From: Ectobius pallidus
Lineage: Eukaryota > Arthropoda > Insecta > Blattodea > Ectobiidae
DNA: 64,000 nt
NCBI GenBank assembly: GCA_964059195.1
Contig: CAXKWD010000005.1
Coordinates: 43,167,825-43,231,824 of the forward strand
Direction: 5' to 3'
The position numbers and the translations under genes are program-made. A model generated the notes under the pieces. It saw only the letters and a program-made list of their open reading frames with translations. It searched no databases and was not told the DNA's origin. The number at the start of each line of letters is the position of its first letter. Positions within the stretch are counted from its first letter, which is position 1. Below, one piece after another: positions 11,486 through 22,752 of this stretch.

Positions 11486-11920
11486 GACAAAGAATACTGG
11501 AAAAAATCCTGTTGCTGAAGGGATGAAAGCGATTGAAAACCTGGCAGCACACCCTTCATATTCTAATTTGACATCTGTGAATGATAATTTATCTTGCCAA
11601 ACCTTGCACAGTCACTATCAAACTTTCTTGACTGAAGTTATATAAGGGACATTGGGTAAAACAGCACAATTTTGGATTGGTAATATGGACAAAGTGTCTT
11701 TGATTTCGAGATTTCAGCGAGCAACTAAAGAAAACAACTTAAACTTACACTTGGCATGTTTAGAAGATATGATTCCCATTTTCTTTGCATGTGGCCATCA
11801 CAATTATGGCAGTTACCTCGTAGTCCACGTACTCACCCTTTTGAACCTGCAAAGGACACACCTGAAGGAGAATCACTTCGCAATAACGGTTTCAGTGACT
11901 GTAGATCACAAGTTCCGAGT
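11484..11920 (+). pseudogene. Decayed central gene of the FoldBack-like element (unnamed invertebrate family, N-terminal half)
   Basis: Beginning where the left array stops, an open frame starts with atgacaaagaatactgg (11484) and runs about 53 codons to a TAA at 11643. After that stop a second frame (11652 onward) carries GKTAQFWIGNMDKVSLISRF and, about 30 residues later, FFACGHHNYGSYL. I recognise this 'AQFW...M(D)...GH(H/N)NY' pattern as part of an unnamed, multi-copy invertebrate protein family whose other half has 'VGEDTDLL', 'AFSGCDTTS' and a CXC domain (compare 48303-49647). The rest of the frame runs into the right repeat array and is not coding. Function is unknown; family membership is by memory of pattern only. 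Confidence 0.5.
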
Positions 11921-12880
11921 TCTAGAAATTCCGTGGTTTTCCGGGTTTACGGGGATATGTTGTAATTGATAACGGGCAAACAACTGAAACCTTAATCTAG
12001 ATGACAATGCCAACAAAAAATATGTAAGTCAGAAATTCCCTGGGAATATTAGGATCAAAGAACAAAGATTTTTAATAAATTAAAACAAACTCAGTTTCTG
12101 CGGATTTTCGTGGTTTTCGAAGTTTTCCGGGGATATCCTGTAATTGATAAGGGGCAAACAACTGAAACCTTAATCTGGATGGTAATGCCAACAAAAAACA
12201 TATGAGTTAGAAATTCCCTTCGAATATTAGGAGCAAAGAACAACGATTAAAAAAATAAAACATAGTCATTTTCTCCGTATATACGTGGTTTTCCGGGGAT
12301 ATGTTGTAATTTGTAAGGGGCAAACAACTGAAACCTTAAACTAGATGGCAATACCAACACAAACCCATATGAGTCACCAATGCCCTTTGAAACTAGGAGC
12401 AAAGAACTAAGATTTAAAACAATTTAAACAAAGTCATTTTCTCCGGGTTTCCGTGGTTTTCGGAGTTTTCCGAGGATATGCTGTAATTGATAATGGACAA
12501 ACAACTGAGATTTTAATCTACATGGCAATACCAACAAAAAAATATATGAGTCAGAAATTCCCTTTAAATATTAGAAGCAAATAACAAAGATAAAAAAAAA
12601 TAAATAAAACATTTTCATTTTCTCCGTATATTCGTGGTAATTGATAAGGAGCAAACAACTAAAAACTTAATCTAGATGGCAATACAAACAAAAAAAATAT
12701 ATGTGATTCAGAAATTCCCTTGGCATATTAGGAGCAAAGAACAAAGAAAAATCAAAACAAATTAGTTTTCTCCGGATTTCCGTAGTTTTCCGGGGTTTCC
12801 GGGTAAATGCTGTAATTGATAAGGGGCAAACAACAAAAAACTGAGACTAGATGGCAATACTAACAAAAGATATGTGAGTC
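11921..12880 (-). repeat. Right array: six ~170-bp tandem repeats, inverted relative to the left array
   Basis: This has the same unit composition as 10560-11485 on the opposite strand. The marker 'gataaggggcaaacaactga' or variants recurs near 11968, 12147, 12315, 12490, 12637 and 12817. It ends at a poly(G) tract (12894-12904), whose counterpart on the left is the ctcccccgtgg at about 10538. Equal repeat number on both sides suggests the arms are maintained or formed together. Confidence 0.9.
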
Positions 12881-13360
12881 GGAAAGTCCCACGGGGGGGG
12901 GGGGGATGGGGCCCACGCTCTATCGAGGACCAATTTTTAACTCATACCAACAAATAGTGTAGTCTTTAATACATAAGTTATTGGCACAACATGTGTCATT
13001 CGTGAGCTGAGTTTGCAACTAGGTACCAATCTACAAAAACTAGCGCGAAGTACAAATACGAACACATTTTAGGTACAATTTTCGAACAGTACTTTAACCC
13101 GCGATCTCTCACTTCTCTTGCACGGAAAAGCTGTTTTGCCATCACAGCACTCTGCATGTCTATTATTAACTGTGCTAGTAAAATATAAAAGGAAGGCATT
13201 CATACATATTTCAACAGTGGTATTATTTCAACGAAGAGTTATGCAGTATACATCCTCTGGATTGTTATTGCAGCTCAGCAATTTATGCAATACAGAATAG
13301 CATGCAGCAATTTTTCTCGAGCTGTTCAGTAATTTTATTATTGCTGTTGATGTTATGACA

Positions 13361-13601
13361 GACCGCCTGCGTGGTCTAGTGGTTGCTGATTACGGAACCA
13401 CAAGTCTGGGTTTGATCCCCGGTACCTCCTTGGATTTTTCTGAGGTAGGGTGACCTGGAACGGGGTGCATTCAGCGTCCCGGCTCAACCGAATTGCTAAT
13501 TCATAATGAAGTAGCGGCTCCGGTTCAAAAAGCCATCAATAACTGTCGTAGGAGTCGGCATGCTGACCACATTCCCCAATCTTGCCATCTGCCTATTCAA
13601 A
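13361..13601 (+). mobile_element. tRNA-derived SINE, family 1, full-length-like
   Basis: The head reads gaccgcctgcgtggtctagt followed by ggtttgatccccgg (A- and B-box-like), then a body with tcggcatgctgaccaca and an end at 'cttgccatctgcc'. Related copies are at 22397-22752 (plus), 50876-51449 (minus, interrupted) and 57439-57739 (minus). This copy lies within the FoldBack-like element. Confidence 0.8.
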
Positions 13602-14256
13602 ACGTGACACTTCAATATTACGCTCATATTATTGGTGAATAATAATAAATAAAATAATATTTGGAAGAAAGCAGTTCGTTCGTTGAAAATGCCACTGTTC
13701 GAAATAGTACCCACTAGTGTTTAGAATTGTACCTACTGCGGTACATTTTCGCACGATATTCTGGAAATGAAAGATTGATTGCCATGACCAATTTTACAGT
13801 TGTTTGACTTTCGTATTTTTATGAAGGGTCAAGTACATTGCCAACTTTGTTATTACAATACAGTTGAACTTGTCTTATGTTTATTGTGTTCGTAAAATAA
13901 GAATATTTTTTAGTGTTCGAAAATGTACCACCTTACCCTATTCACGTTTCTTGCCGTAGCAACTAATCTTAAGTGGCTGCTAATTGACGGGTCTCTTTAA
14001 ACCATATGCGCTAATATATTGACTGGAATAAGCATTTCAGCAAGAGGTGGCTATCTTCAGTTTCTACAATGCACATAAGAGGAAGTTTGTCTAACATGCA
14101 AGAAGTATAACTGGGACAGCGAGACAAGAAGCTTGGATTGAAGATGCGCGGTAGCATTATACGCTTGTGAAGTAACTTCGCAGGTGGCATTCTTGGGGAG
14201 GTCATGAATCATGTCTCAGTTATAGCCTACCGAAACGTTTGTGATGACGATAATAC
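13602..14256. other. Right end of the FoldBack-like element and spacer
   Basis: Up to 13938 this is the subterminal part of the element with tgtacc/ttcgaac motifs. Beyond it I see no feature. Confidence 0.5.
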
Positions 14257-14314
14257 TAACAATAATAATAATAACAATAACAATAATAATAATAATAATG
14301 ATAATAATACTACC
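14257..14314. repeat. (AAT/ATA)n microsatellite
   Basis: A trinucleotide run of aataataat with occasional c or g interruptions. Confidence 0.9.
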
Positions 14315-14315
14315 T

Positions 14316-14689
14316 AATACTCAGTTTGCTAGTTCATACATTCGCTGAGTATCTGCAGAATGCAAGATTTAACACATAATTAAAAGTCAATTCTCCCGTT
14401 CACACCAATATAAATATTGTTTATTTCTTTACCCGTAAGAAATCAAAGCCCATACATTAATTGTAGTAAGCTTATAGAAAGTTTTCATGGAACCTGAATA
14501 ATACTCAGTTTGCTAGTTCATACATTCGCTGAGTATCTGCAGAATGCAAGATTTAACACATAATCAAAAGTCAATTCTCCCGTTCACACCAATATAAATA
14601 TTGTTTATTTCTTTACCCGTAAGAAATCAAAGCCCATAGGCCTACATTAATTGTAGTAAGCTTATAGAAAGTTTTCATGGAACCTGAAT
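14316..14689. repeat. Recent tandem duplication, 184-bp unit plus 6-bp insertion in copy 2
   Basis: Copy 1 (14316-14499) and copy 2 (14500-14689) match over their whole length. I see one substitution (aattaaaag versus aatcaaaag) and one insertion: copy 1 reads cccatacattaa where copy 2 reads cccataggcctacattaa. The insertion creates the TAGGCCTA palindrome at 14637-14644. Confidence 0.95.
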
Positions 14690-16922
14690 AATAGGCAGTG
14701 CTTTAGTTGGAAAATATTTTATGGGGGTACTCACCTTACTTCAAAATTTTCAATATCGCCTCATACAAAAGAGTTTTAAAAAAACGAGCACCTTATCAGG
14801 ATAGCCAACATGTAATCTAAAGAGAAAGTAATTATTGTAGAAATGCGCACGAAGGTGAAGATTAGAACGCATATCTATTGCGAATTTAATAGTGTTTGTC
14901 ATTATTAACAAATACATTCTCTTATGGAATTGGACATTTAATAAGTATTTTAGGACAATATCGTTCCTGTACTGCCAGTACGACGTACCGGAGCACATCT
15001 TTTTCCCGGTATGGTAGAAGGAAAATAATTTTATACAGGTACGCAGTACCGGTGCGTACCGGCCCAACTAAAGCACTGATAATAGGCCTAAGTTTATAAT
15101 CATTTTAAAGAAAATGTTGCTGAATCTATGCTTTCATGTCCATGTAGGCTTTATAGTTTTTTTTTAAATTTTTTTTTAAGTTTTACTGTTGCTAAAAGGA
15201 GGTTGCATTTGACTTCATCACACATTCGTATCCATTGAAAGTAGTAGCCAATTAGGGGTTAATAAAGTTCCTAGTTTTGAACAAGGTTAGCGCCACGGAT
15301 TTGAACTCTGGTGGAGATCTCTAACTTCATAGAGCTCATGGAAGAACTAATTCTTCGTGGTTCGTGGATGCAATGCAGTTCCGTGGCTCGTGACACCCAA
15401 CATTTCCTTAATTATATTTGCCGGTCTTGTTAACCGAGGTGCACGAAACTAAGGGTATGAGTCCCTCCTTAAGCATGGGTTAAAAGTGCAGCAGAGATAA
15501 ACAATGATGGCTGTATATTTTGGAAATCTATCATTGCAATTTGTTGGTAAACTATGCGTTTATACATATTTTTTTGACTCCGTCCCGTGAAATCCTAGGT
15601 AACTTTGTAGCACTAGAAGTAAGGAAATATTGACCAAAACAGTTTCGCAACACTATTAGGAATGATACTTTCTTTCTAAAAAATCGATCCGAATTTCTTC
15701 GTGGAGAACATTTGTTAAAATGATACTGTCACTCCGAAATAAACTTAACTTACTGTAATTACGTGACAAAAATGTTCAATAGTCAGTTCGAACAATATCA
15801 AATTTATCAAATGTAACCCAATGTAAATAAGCTCAGGGCTGTGGCAGACTTCAGTAACGTTTCTTTTTAGGGAGTATTTGGATGGACTAAGTACAATAAT
15901 AATTTTCGTGGAGAGTATTTTAAGTCGTTTCCACCCTGATTGACTCCCTTCTTTCGGAAACGAATCCGGGCATACAAAATTACTGTTGTAAAATGGATTC
16001 ATGTACTCAGTTACTATTATAGTTTTACAAAAAATACTCCTTGATATGAAAGTGTGCTCATGCATTTTAAAACTCATACTTACACAGGATATTGTTAGGA
16101 AAAGCTACTTAGGTTTAGAAATTGATCTTTCATTACCGGTGTATGCACCCACTGGCTCTCCCCCTCTTCAGGAAATTTCAGTAAATTTGACGCTGTCAGA
16201 GAGACTAGGATATAATCACTGCTCCGGTCTCGCCTGCCTCCAGAATCCCTTTTCTCCCTTCGCAAACCTCGTGACACCCTTGAGGGAGTTAATCAGCCCT
16301 CTGAACAACTCTCTCCCCTTCTTACCACATCAACTAGCATTAATCGTTCCCTGAGGAACCCCCAGCTCTCCAAATCGTACTACTAAATTCACCTGAATTT
16401 AAAGTTACTGCTACTATGAGAGGCAGCAACATCCCTTCCTTCACTCAGAGAAGTGTGAAGAGGGCGGAGGGTTAAAATTGCGGACAGATTGGGATTCTGC
16501 CTGACAGGGTGAAGGGGGTTCCGAAGAGCCCGAGGGGAGTTGGTTTTGTATAATCTAAGAGGGTGAGGGTCCCGATTTATGATAATCACCTGCTGGCATT
16601 GGGTTCTAAGTACTTTATTCTTATACTAAATTAGGTCTCTCTATTCAGATCATATACCGCCATTAGTGGTTCTTCATCTTTACCAGTGAGAGGGGAATAT
16701 TCTACAAAAAACAAACGCTTAGAGGATGTGACGATTTGTAGGGTTCTCATTGAAGATATTTTGGGGGTTATGATTTCTCTCTCAACAAATAGGCCTACTG
16801 AAAATACAATTTCTATGTTCAAGTAGAAGAATAACTGACTAATACGTCTGGAATAAATTGACGATAGCTATCAGTGGTTGCCAACTTCTTTACACACAAA
16901 GACCAACATTAGGCCTATAATA
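14690..16922. other. No gene recognised
   Basis: Open frames up to 117 codons occur (14750-15067 minus, 15745-16077 minus, 16001-16354 plus), but they show no recognisable domains or splice context. The block 16140-16600 is slightly GC-richer and may be an unclassified repeat. TAGGCCTA copies are at 15083, 16790 and 16910. Confidence 0.45.
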
Positions 16923-17045
16923 ATTCTTTTATTGCAACCAATGATCACAGTATGATAAATGGAGCTCTGGTGGAATTATACGTGGCAAGGGAAACAGGAG
17001 CACCCCGAGAAAACATGTCCCGACCCCATTTAAGGACCAACAGTT
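16923..17045 (-). mobile_element. SINE fragment, family 2
   Basis: The stretch beginning ttttattgcaaccaatgatc and including aaacaggagcaccccgagaa and 'cccgaccccattt' matches the left part of 54973-55185 with scattered differences. The tRNA-like head is missing here. Confidence 0.65.
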
Positions 17046-18800
17046 TAAGTGCTAGTCGTAGGCTATTCAGTAAGGAAAGCAGTAGGCATATGTGAAATTT
17101 CCAAACTTGCAATTTTTACCCAATTAAGTTCAAATTTAAATTGTAGAGGGTACCGTACACATACCAATAACAAATTTCATGCTCATTAGTTTTTAAAATG
17201 TCTTTAATTTTACATTCTGTACAATTGTATTGCATGGCGACATAAAAATTGCTTGTTGTTGGCAAAAGAAAGTCCTTACTAAAACTTAAAATGCTCTCAA
17301 ATAACAAGTGACATTCATTTCTTGATTCTTCTCTTACGTCGTATGTAGTAGTAGTAATTGAAATGCCGCCAGTAATGAAACAGTTTTGTTCTTATTTACT
17401 CTATAAGCAAGATTCCCTGAAGACGGTTGAATATAACCGAATGCCTTCGAAAATAAACAAATGAAGTTGAGAAGAAAGTTGTTATGTGATTACTTGATTG
17501 ATCGACCTCAACACGATTTTGAACAGTTTTTTACAAGGTGACAAAATATAATTTATATCTTGGAGAGATTCTGACAAGAGTGTGGATTCTTAAGTTCTCC
17601 AGTCATTTATTTGGAAGTGTCACATATTCATATTCATTTATATATGTTTATAGAAATAACTAATTCACACAAGTAATCTATCATTAATTAGATTTTCAGA
17701 TCACTACCAGTAAGTGGAATGACTTCATTCTAAACATGACTGAATAGTAATTATTACATAATGAAAAACAAACTACAATACACATTTAAATAAATATTGT
17801 TTTTAACTAATGTGGTGTGAGAACTTATATTCCCTAAAATAATAGTTTTACAGTTAAATCGATATAATATTTATTGCAATGCTAGAAGCTAATAATGGGG
17901 ACAGAATGACGTAATTCCAATAGGCCACTGGACAGTTAAATGACCTCGCTTCATAGCATACCGAATTTTAAACGTCAAGTGACGTCCAAAATGCAAAAAG
18001 AAAACCGGACTACTAGATCTAAAGTTACATGTCTCCGCATCATAAATAGCAACAGAACAAAAATCACACATTTCGTAATAATTCACTAAAATCCCATATG
18101 TGTCTTGCCTTAACGTAAAATTGAAATGTTACTGATTTGTAAGCTCGAAATTTTCTATGGAAACAGAAGTATTTATACGGTAATGTAAGGAGAATTTTTA
18201 AAAATCGCCGACTGCGAACTTCTAAGGTACGAGTACATTTTAATGATATTTCACGAATAAAATGGAAGAGGCAGTTCATAAAACAACCTGAGTTTATGAC
18301 TGAAGCATATTTTATTTCAATAACTTGTATACCACATATTAACATGCATTCTTTATCCATGTAGTCTATATGCTCTCTATAAACAAGAGATGAGAAGCAA
18401 TGCTTGTAGAAAACGTAGGAAGATACAGGAGTAAAAAGTGTAAAGGGTTTATTCGAATAAATATATCTAGATTATTTCATAATATTTTCGGAAGAAATCT
18501 TAAAATTCTTTACGTAGAGGAAAGCAACTCTTACATAGATAGCAGATGAGCTGGAGATTACAGAATGGGGGTTGTCGACTACCTGGGTAGGAAATTCATT
18601 CATTCTCGCGCTGGTCTTATAAAAATAATTGAATTCAAGAAAGACGTTTTTACTCACAGCATATTCAATACCCTGAATTTAAGAAATACGGCATTATTTC
18701 GTTTAAGGAAACGTACAGTGTGTGTATATTACGTGTACAATAACAATAATAGGCTAATACTAACAGTATTATGTATGTAGTAACAATATTTCACATATTT
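17046..18800. other. No gene recognised
   Basis: AT-rich. Short minus-strand frames at 17116-17307 and 17889-18360 have no recognisable features. Confidence 0.45.
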
Positions 18801-18824
18801 ATTTTTGTTTTTCCTTCGTATTTT

Positions 18825-18950
18825 AGGTCGATTGTATTCTCTGTTATAATTATGTTGAATATTTCTTGTATTTTATGCATCCCCTCTGGCTGAAGGCCTT
18901 ATGGCATTAACTCCGCCAGGTTAAATAAATAAGTAAATAAATAAATGATA
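18825..18950 (+). mobile_element. LINE 3' tail (gene-poor retroposon end)
   Basis: A short region reading ctggctgaaggccttatggc and 'attaactccgccaggtt' is followed by aaataaataagtaaataaat, a microsatellite-like tail typical of a class of insect LINE 3' ends. No coding part is attached, so the clade is not assigned. Confidence 0.55.
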
Positions 18951-20266
18951 ATGATGGGTCTAAATATATTTATTAAATTCAATTTTTTTTGTTCTTTTTT
19001 AATGTACTGGTGAACTTCATACACGTTCTTATAGGGCCGCATGTGGCCTCAAGAGAATTTAAGATTTAAAAATATAATTTAAGAGCAATTAACACCTAAT
19101 CTTACTCTTTTTTAAATAAATTGATTTACGAGGCCTTAAAAACAATTTTTATACATAATAAGTTTGATGTGGGAAATGGAAATCTAGTGATATGAACCTC
19201 TGGTGTTATTATCAGAAAGCATACAATATATATGAGTGAAATGCAGCTTAGGTAAGTTGTAATGAAACCCAGAGGATCGATGTAATTAAGATTTGCCACC
19301 AGCTGGCACCGTTGTTCTACTTTTGCGCTCTTGCAATATGCTGCACATTATCACACCACATGTAGTATTTATTTAAGCGAGATATTATCAAGGATTATGA
19401 GATATTCCGTGCTTCTTTTTACAATTTCTTCTTCCTATTTCTCTTTAGAAAAAAAACGTTATTTGTGTACCGGGGGCGTAATGAGGATGTTTGTAGCTGG
19501 GCTGAGGGTGTATGTCGCCCGAAGTTTAAACTTTTCACTGCTACTGATGTATAAATTCGTGGCATAGCCTCAAAAATTGTATGAAGGCAGAAATTAATAT
19601 TAATATCATAATTCTTGGGGTAACACGAGAGGATTTTTATCATCCAAGTGTAGGATTGTAATTTATGGAAAAGAACTATTGCACGGAAATTTCCCCCGCT
19701 GATTTAATTAAAACTTGGATCCCTTTGATGATTCCAATTATTGATGAATGCCTTACTATGAGTGAATAAATTTCGCTAAAAAGGACCTCCTCATATAGAT
19801 TGCTAACAAAAAAATAAAAAAAAACAAAGAATATCACGCAGACAACCAAAGTCAGCTTAAATGAACGGTGGAAAATATGTTGCACAAACTTTCTCACATA
19901 CGTGTTAAGAGCTGTATTATTGAGGTTTAAAGTTTGACTAATAAAACTAGTACACACCATTGAAAAATTGCTGTATATCCTCCAGTATAAATAGATTAAA
20001 GAATCTTACAGAATTTTTCATATAATATGATTTAGGCACCTCTTACTTATGCTATTTTATGTGGAAATGTTTCTATGGACCTATGTAGTATCAATATCTG
20101 AATACTTTTCACTTCTTTAAATTCAGGCTTATTGAAGAAAATATAGTAATCTATATTTAAGTCACTATTTTCTTTATTAATAGTATTATTGCTATGAGTG
20201 TTATTATTATTATTATTATTACTTAGCTTAATCTGTGTGATTCAACTGCACATAGATCATATCACG
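18951..20266. other. No gene recognised
   Basis: AT-rich DNA with an (att)n run at 20201-20221. No coding features were found. Confidence 0.5.
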
Positions 20267-20600
20267 TGTTCAAAATGTTTGCGTGTACACTAGTCTCTTA
20301 CAAGAATTTGATCGTGTGCATCGGTTTCTATTGTTCATTGATGTCTTCTTTTCTGATAGTTTAATCAGTTTAAACGATTATAATATCCGGTGACATAGCG
20401 GCGATGAGTTATGGAAAGTAAACAAGTCCTACAAATCCGGCGTTTGCCTTTGAGAATGAGGAAACCGTGAAAAACCTCAAGTCAATTTGACCGGCCACGA
20501 GGTTTGATTTGAACCTAGGACATCTACCTTATTAGCTTAATACCACCTCACTCTGATTGGTTTTGGTGTGTTCATCATGACTATTTCACAATAAGTAGGT
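20267..20600. repeat. Dispersed repeat, copy 1
   Basis: This stretch is alignable to 32680-33005 along its length, sharing cgattataatatcc, gtgacatagcggcga and ctcaagtcaatttg. The right half (ggtttgatttgaaccta) has a B-box-like look, so it could be a degenerate tRNA-related repeat. Confidence 0.75.
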
Positions 20601-20604
20601 TATA

Positions 20605-20975
20605 CGAGGGCTGTCCAAAAAATAACAGACGTTTTGAAATAAAAAATAAACAAAGTGAAAAAAAATTGTATGCCTTTTGAAGGTAGACTCTTAGGCTACT
20701 TTTTTTGCATGATCGCCATTCAAATTAAGGCATTTATTATACTGTGGCACAAACTTTTCAATACCCTCTCTGTAGAAATCCGCCGCCTGTGATTTCAACC
20801 ACCAAATTTATCGACTACAATTTCATGAACAAACTCCGTATAATTTGGGGGAAATGTTCAGAGAGTTCCGTAATCGTGAAACGACGATTTTCACGGATTT
20901 TGTCGTTGATTTTCGCCATCAGTTCATAAGTCACAACACTAGGGCTACCACTGCGGTCCTCATCGTGAACATTAG
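20605..20975 (-). pseudogene. Mariner-like transposon, internally deleted
   Basis: On the minus strand the beginning of a mariner transposase (KINDKIRENRRFTITELSEH then FPQIIRSL; about 20820-20920) is joined almost directly to its extreme carboxyl end (SQAADFYREGIEKFVPQYNK then CLNLNGD, about 20710-20800). The whole catalytic D,D34D core is therefore absent. The end tacgagggctgtccaaaa at 20604 has the form of a mariner terminal repeat. The opposite terminal repeat was not found. This is a deletion derivative that could not transpose on its own. Confidence 0.8.
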
Positions 20976-22396
20976 TTCGGCCATTTTAAAAATAAATGCT
21001 TCACTGCCTTGGCTTTCACTCATTAATCCTTTGCCGTAGGCCTACACATCACAAGACCAACAGACTGACAGAACCCCTCCTCTCAACACAACGTTCGCAG
21101 ACTCATTTCTCCCACCTTTCCACCAAAATACGAAGGAAATCACAAAGTGGCCTTATAATTGAGCAATTCTGTAATTTTTTAAAATTAAACTGGTAGTAGG
21201 CTACTGTGAACAGTAGACCTTGCATAAAAAGAAAGGGATTCAATTTATAAAAATTATGCGTAGGCTACATGATTTTCTATATTATCTGGTCGTAAATTTA
21301 TGTTCATCGAATTTTACCCCCCCTCCCGAGGATACCTTGTAATACATGTTTATATACATAATTCATGCTCATTCATAATTAAAACACATAATGGACTACA
21401 AAAACCGCCATAAATAGGGATTTTTACATTTAAAAAAATTCCAAGCACTATAGTACCTGTAATACTACATGTAAATTAAAGTTTGAACACTGCATTTTGC
21501 AGGAAATTTTATGCTCTTTCGAATGGTGCTGGAAAAATATTTGCTAGAAGTTGATATTTAGGAGATCTTTCCAACAAACTGAAAAAAGTGCGAAAACTTC
21601 GTGATCTTTTGCTCGCAGAAAATTGTCCCTAGGGCTTTCGAGGTCGAAAACTTAGTTTTATACTACTCTCACTATACCAAACAATATAAAAGAGAAAAAT
21701 CTTTTACCCTAATTAATGCAAGGTGGGCCTTTTTTCGCTACCTATATACTGGACTATTACTCTAAGCATGGCCAACAATTTATCTTTCTCACTTCACATT
21801 CTGATATAAAATAAAAGAGTGTGAAAGAGCCCGTATTCAGTTGTGTAAAACCTGACGCAATCCTTTATTGTTCAATAGGCAAACCGAGTTTCTATAAACA
21901 GTGAGTGGCTTATAATTAACATTCCGTGGTTTTTTCGATAAAATGTTTCAAATAAAAGTTTTACCTCTTGGTATAAGAACCCCATGTACAAAATAATAAT
22001 AAAAAAATCGCAAACAACTAAATTTTCTTTATGTAAAATCCCCTTAAAAGTAAGAGAAAGTTGTCGCCAATCTTCGTGCCACATCCTCAGAAGGTATCTA
22101 AAAAAAATTGTTTTCATACGACTTTCCGTTCTGGAGCTGGGCTGTTCACAGACACAGACAGACACACTCACATACATGTTCCGGAAATAGTATTTTTAGA
22201 TCCATGGGGCCCCAAAACGTGTATTTATGTTTAAAACTCAACTTCGAATTTGGGGGATCAAAAACAATACTCCCTCTACCTATAGTATCTATGGTACGGA
22301 CAGAGGAAGTAAAAGTTTAACATTTACGTTCGATTATTTTTTATGGGAAACTTCGATATTGCTGATATTTTTTAAAATTGTTATTATTATATGATT
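20976..22396. other. No gene recognised
   Basis: No coding features were found. A short stretch with cacagacacagacagacaca (22147-22166) resembles acagacagactgacggacgg at 33299; such motifs occur at the ends of unclassified insect repeats. Confidence 0.45.
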
Positions 22397-22752
22397 GACC
22401 GCCTGCGTGGTCTATTGGTTAGTGACGCTGGCTATGGAGCCGCGAGCCTGGGTTTGATCCCCGATACCTCCGGATATTTCTGAGGTAGAGAGGCCTGGAA
22501 CGGGGTGCACTCAGCTTCGTGATTCAAACTGAGGAGCTACTTGACATTGAAGTAGTAGCTCCGGTCACCGAGACTATCATTAACGGCCGTGAGTGTCGGC
22601 ATGCTTACCACATGCCACCAATCTTACCATCCGCCTATCAATGGTAGATGATGCAGTGGTCGGATGGTAGGCCTTGACCCTTCAGGGATGCAGAGCCACG
22701 AAGTGTAGGGTTTATATAATATTTATTAGGCCTATTATTATTATTATTATTA
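22397..22752 (+). mobile_element. tRNA-derived SINE, family 1, with (ATT)n tail
   Basis: The head is gaccgcctgcgtggtctatt with ggtttgatccccga; the body includes tcggcatgcttaccacatg and ggtaggccttgacccttcag. The 3' tail is an ATT repeat interrupted only by ggccta (22729-22734). Removing those six bases restores a continuous ATT array. Confidence 0.85.

Larger units (their letters stand above)
9929..13938 (+). mobile_element. FoldBack-like DNA transposon with inverted arrays of tandem repeats
   Basis: Both ends carry gggtaaggtggtacatttt in inverted orientation, flanked by TA on each side (9927-9928 and 13939-13940). A subterminal motif of the form ggtacannttcgaac recurs near both ends (about 9938, 9954, 13070, 13694, 13714, 13740 and 13917). 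Further in are six tandem repeats of about 165-176 bp at 10560-11485 and six in opposite orientation at 11921-12880, around a central decayed gene (11484-11920). Tandem-repeat arms facing each other resemble Drosophila FoldBack/Galileo architecture, but the termini and the TA duplication do not identify that superfamily. The element also contains a SINE (13361-13601) and a 305-bp templated duplication (10214-10518). Confidence 0.72.

Noticed and set aside
10560..12880. CRISPR-like or centromeric satellite interpretation of the ~170-bp repeats
   Set aside because: The repeats are contiguous, without unique spacers, occur in inverted blocks and are bounded by transposon-like termini.
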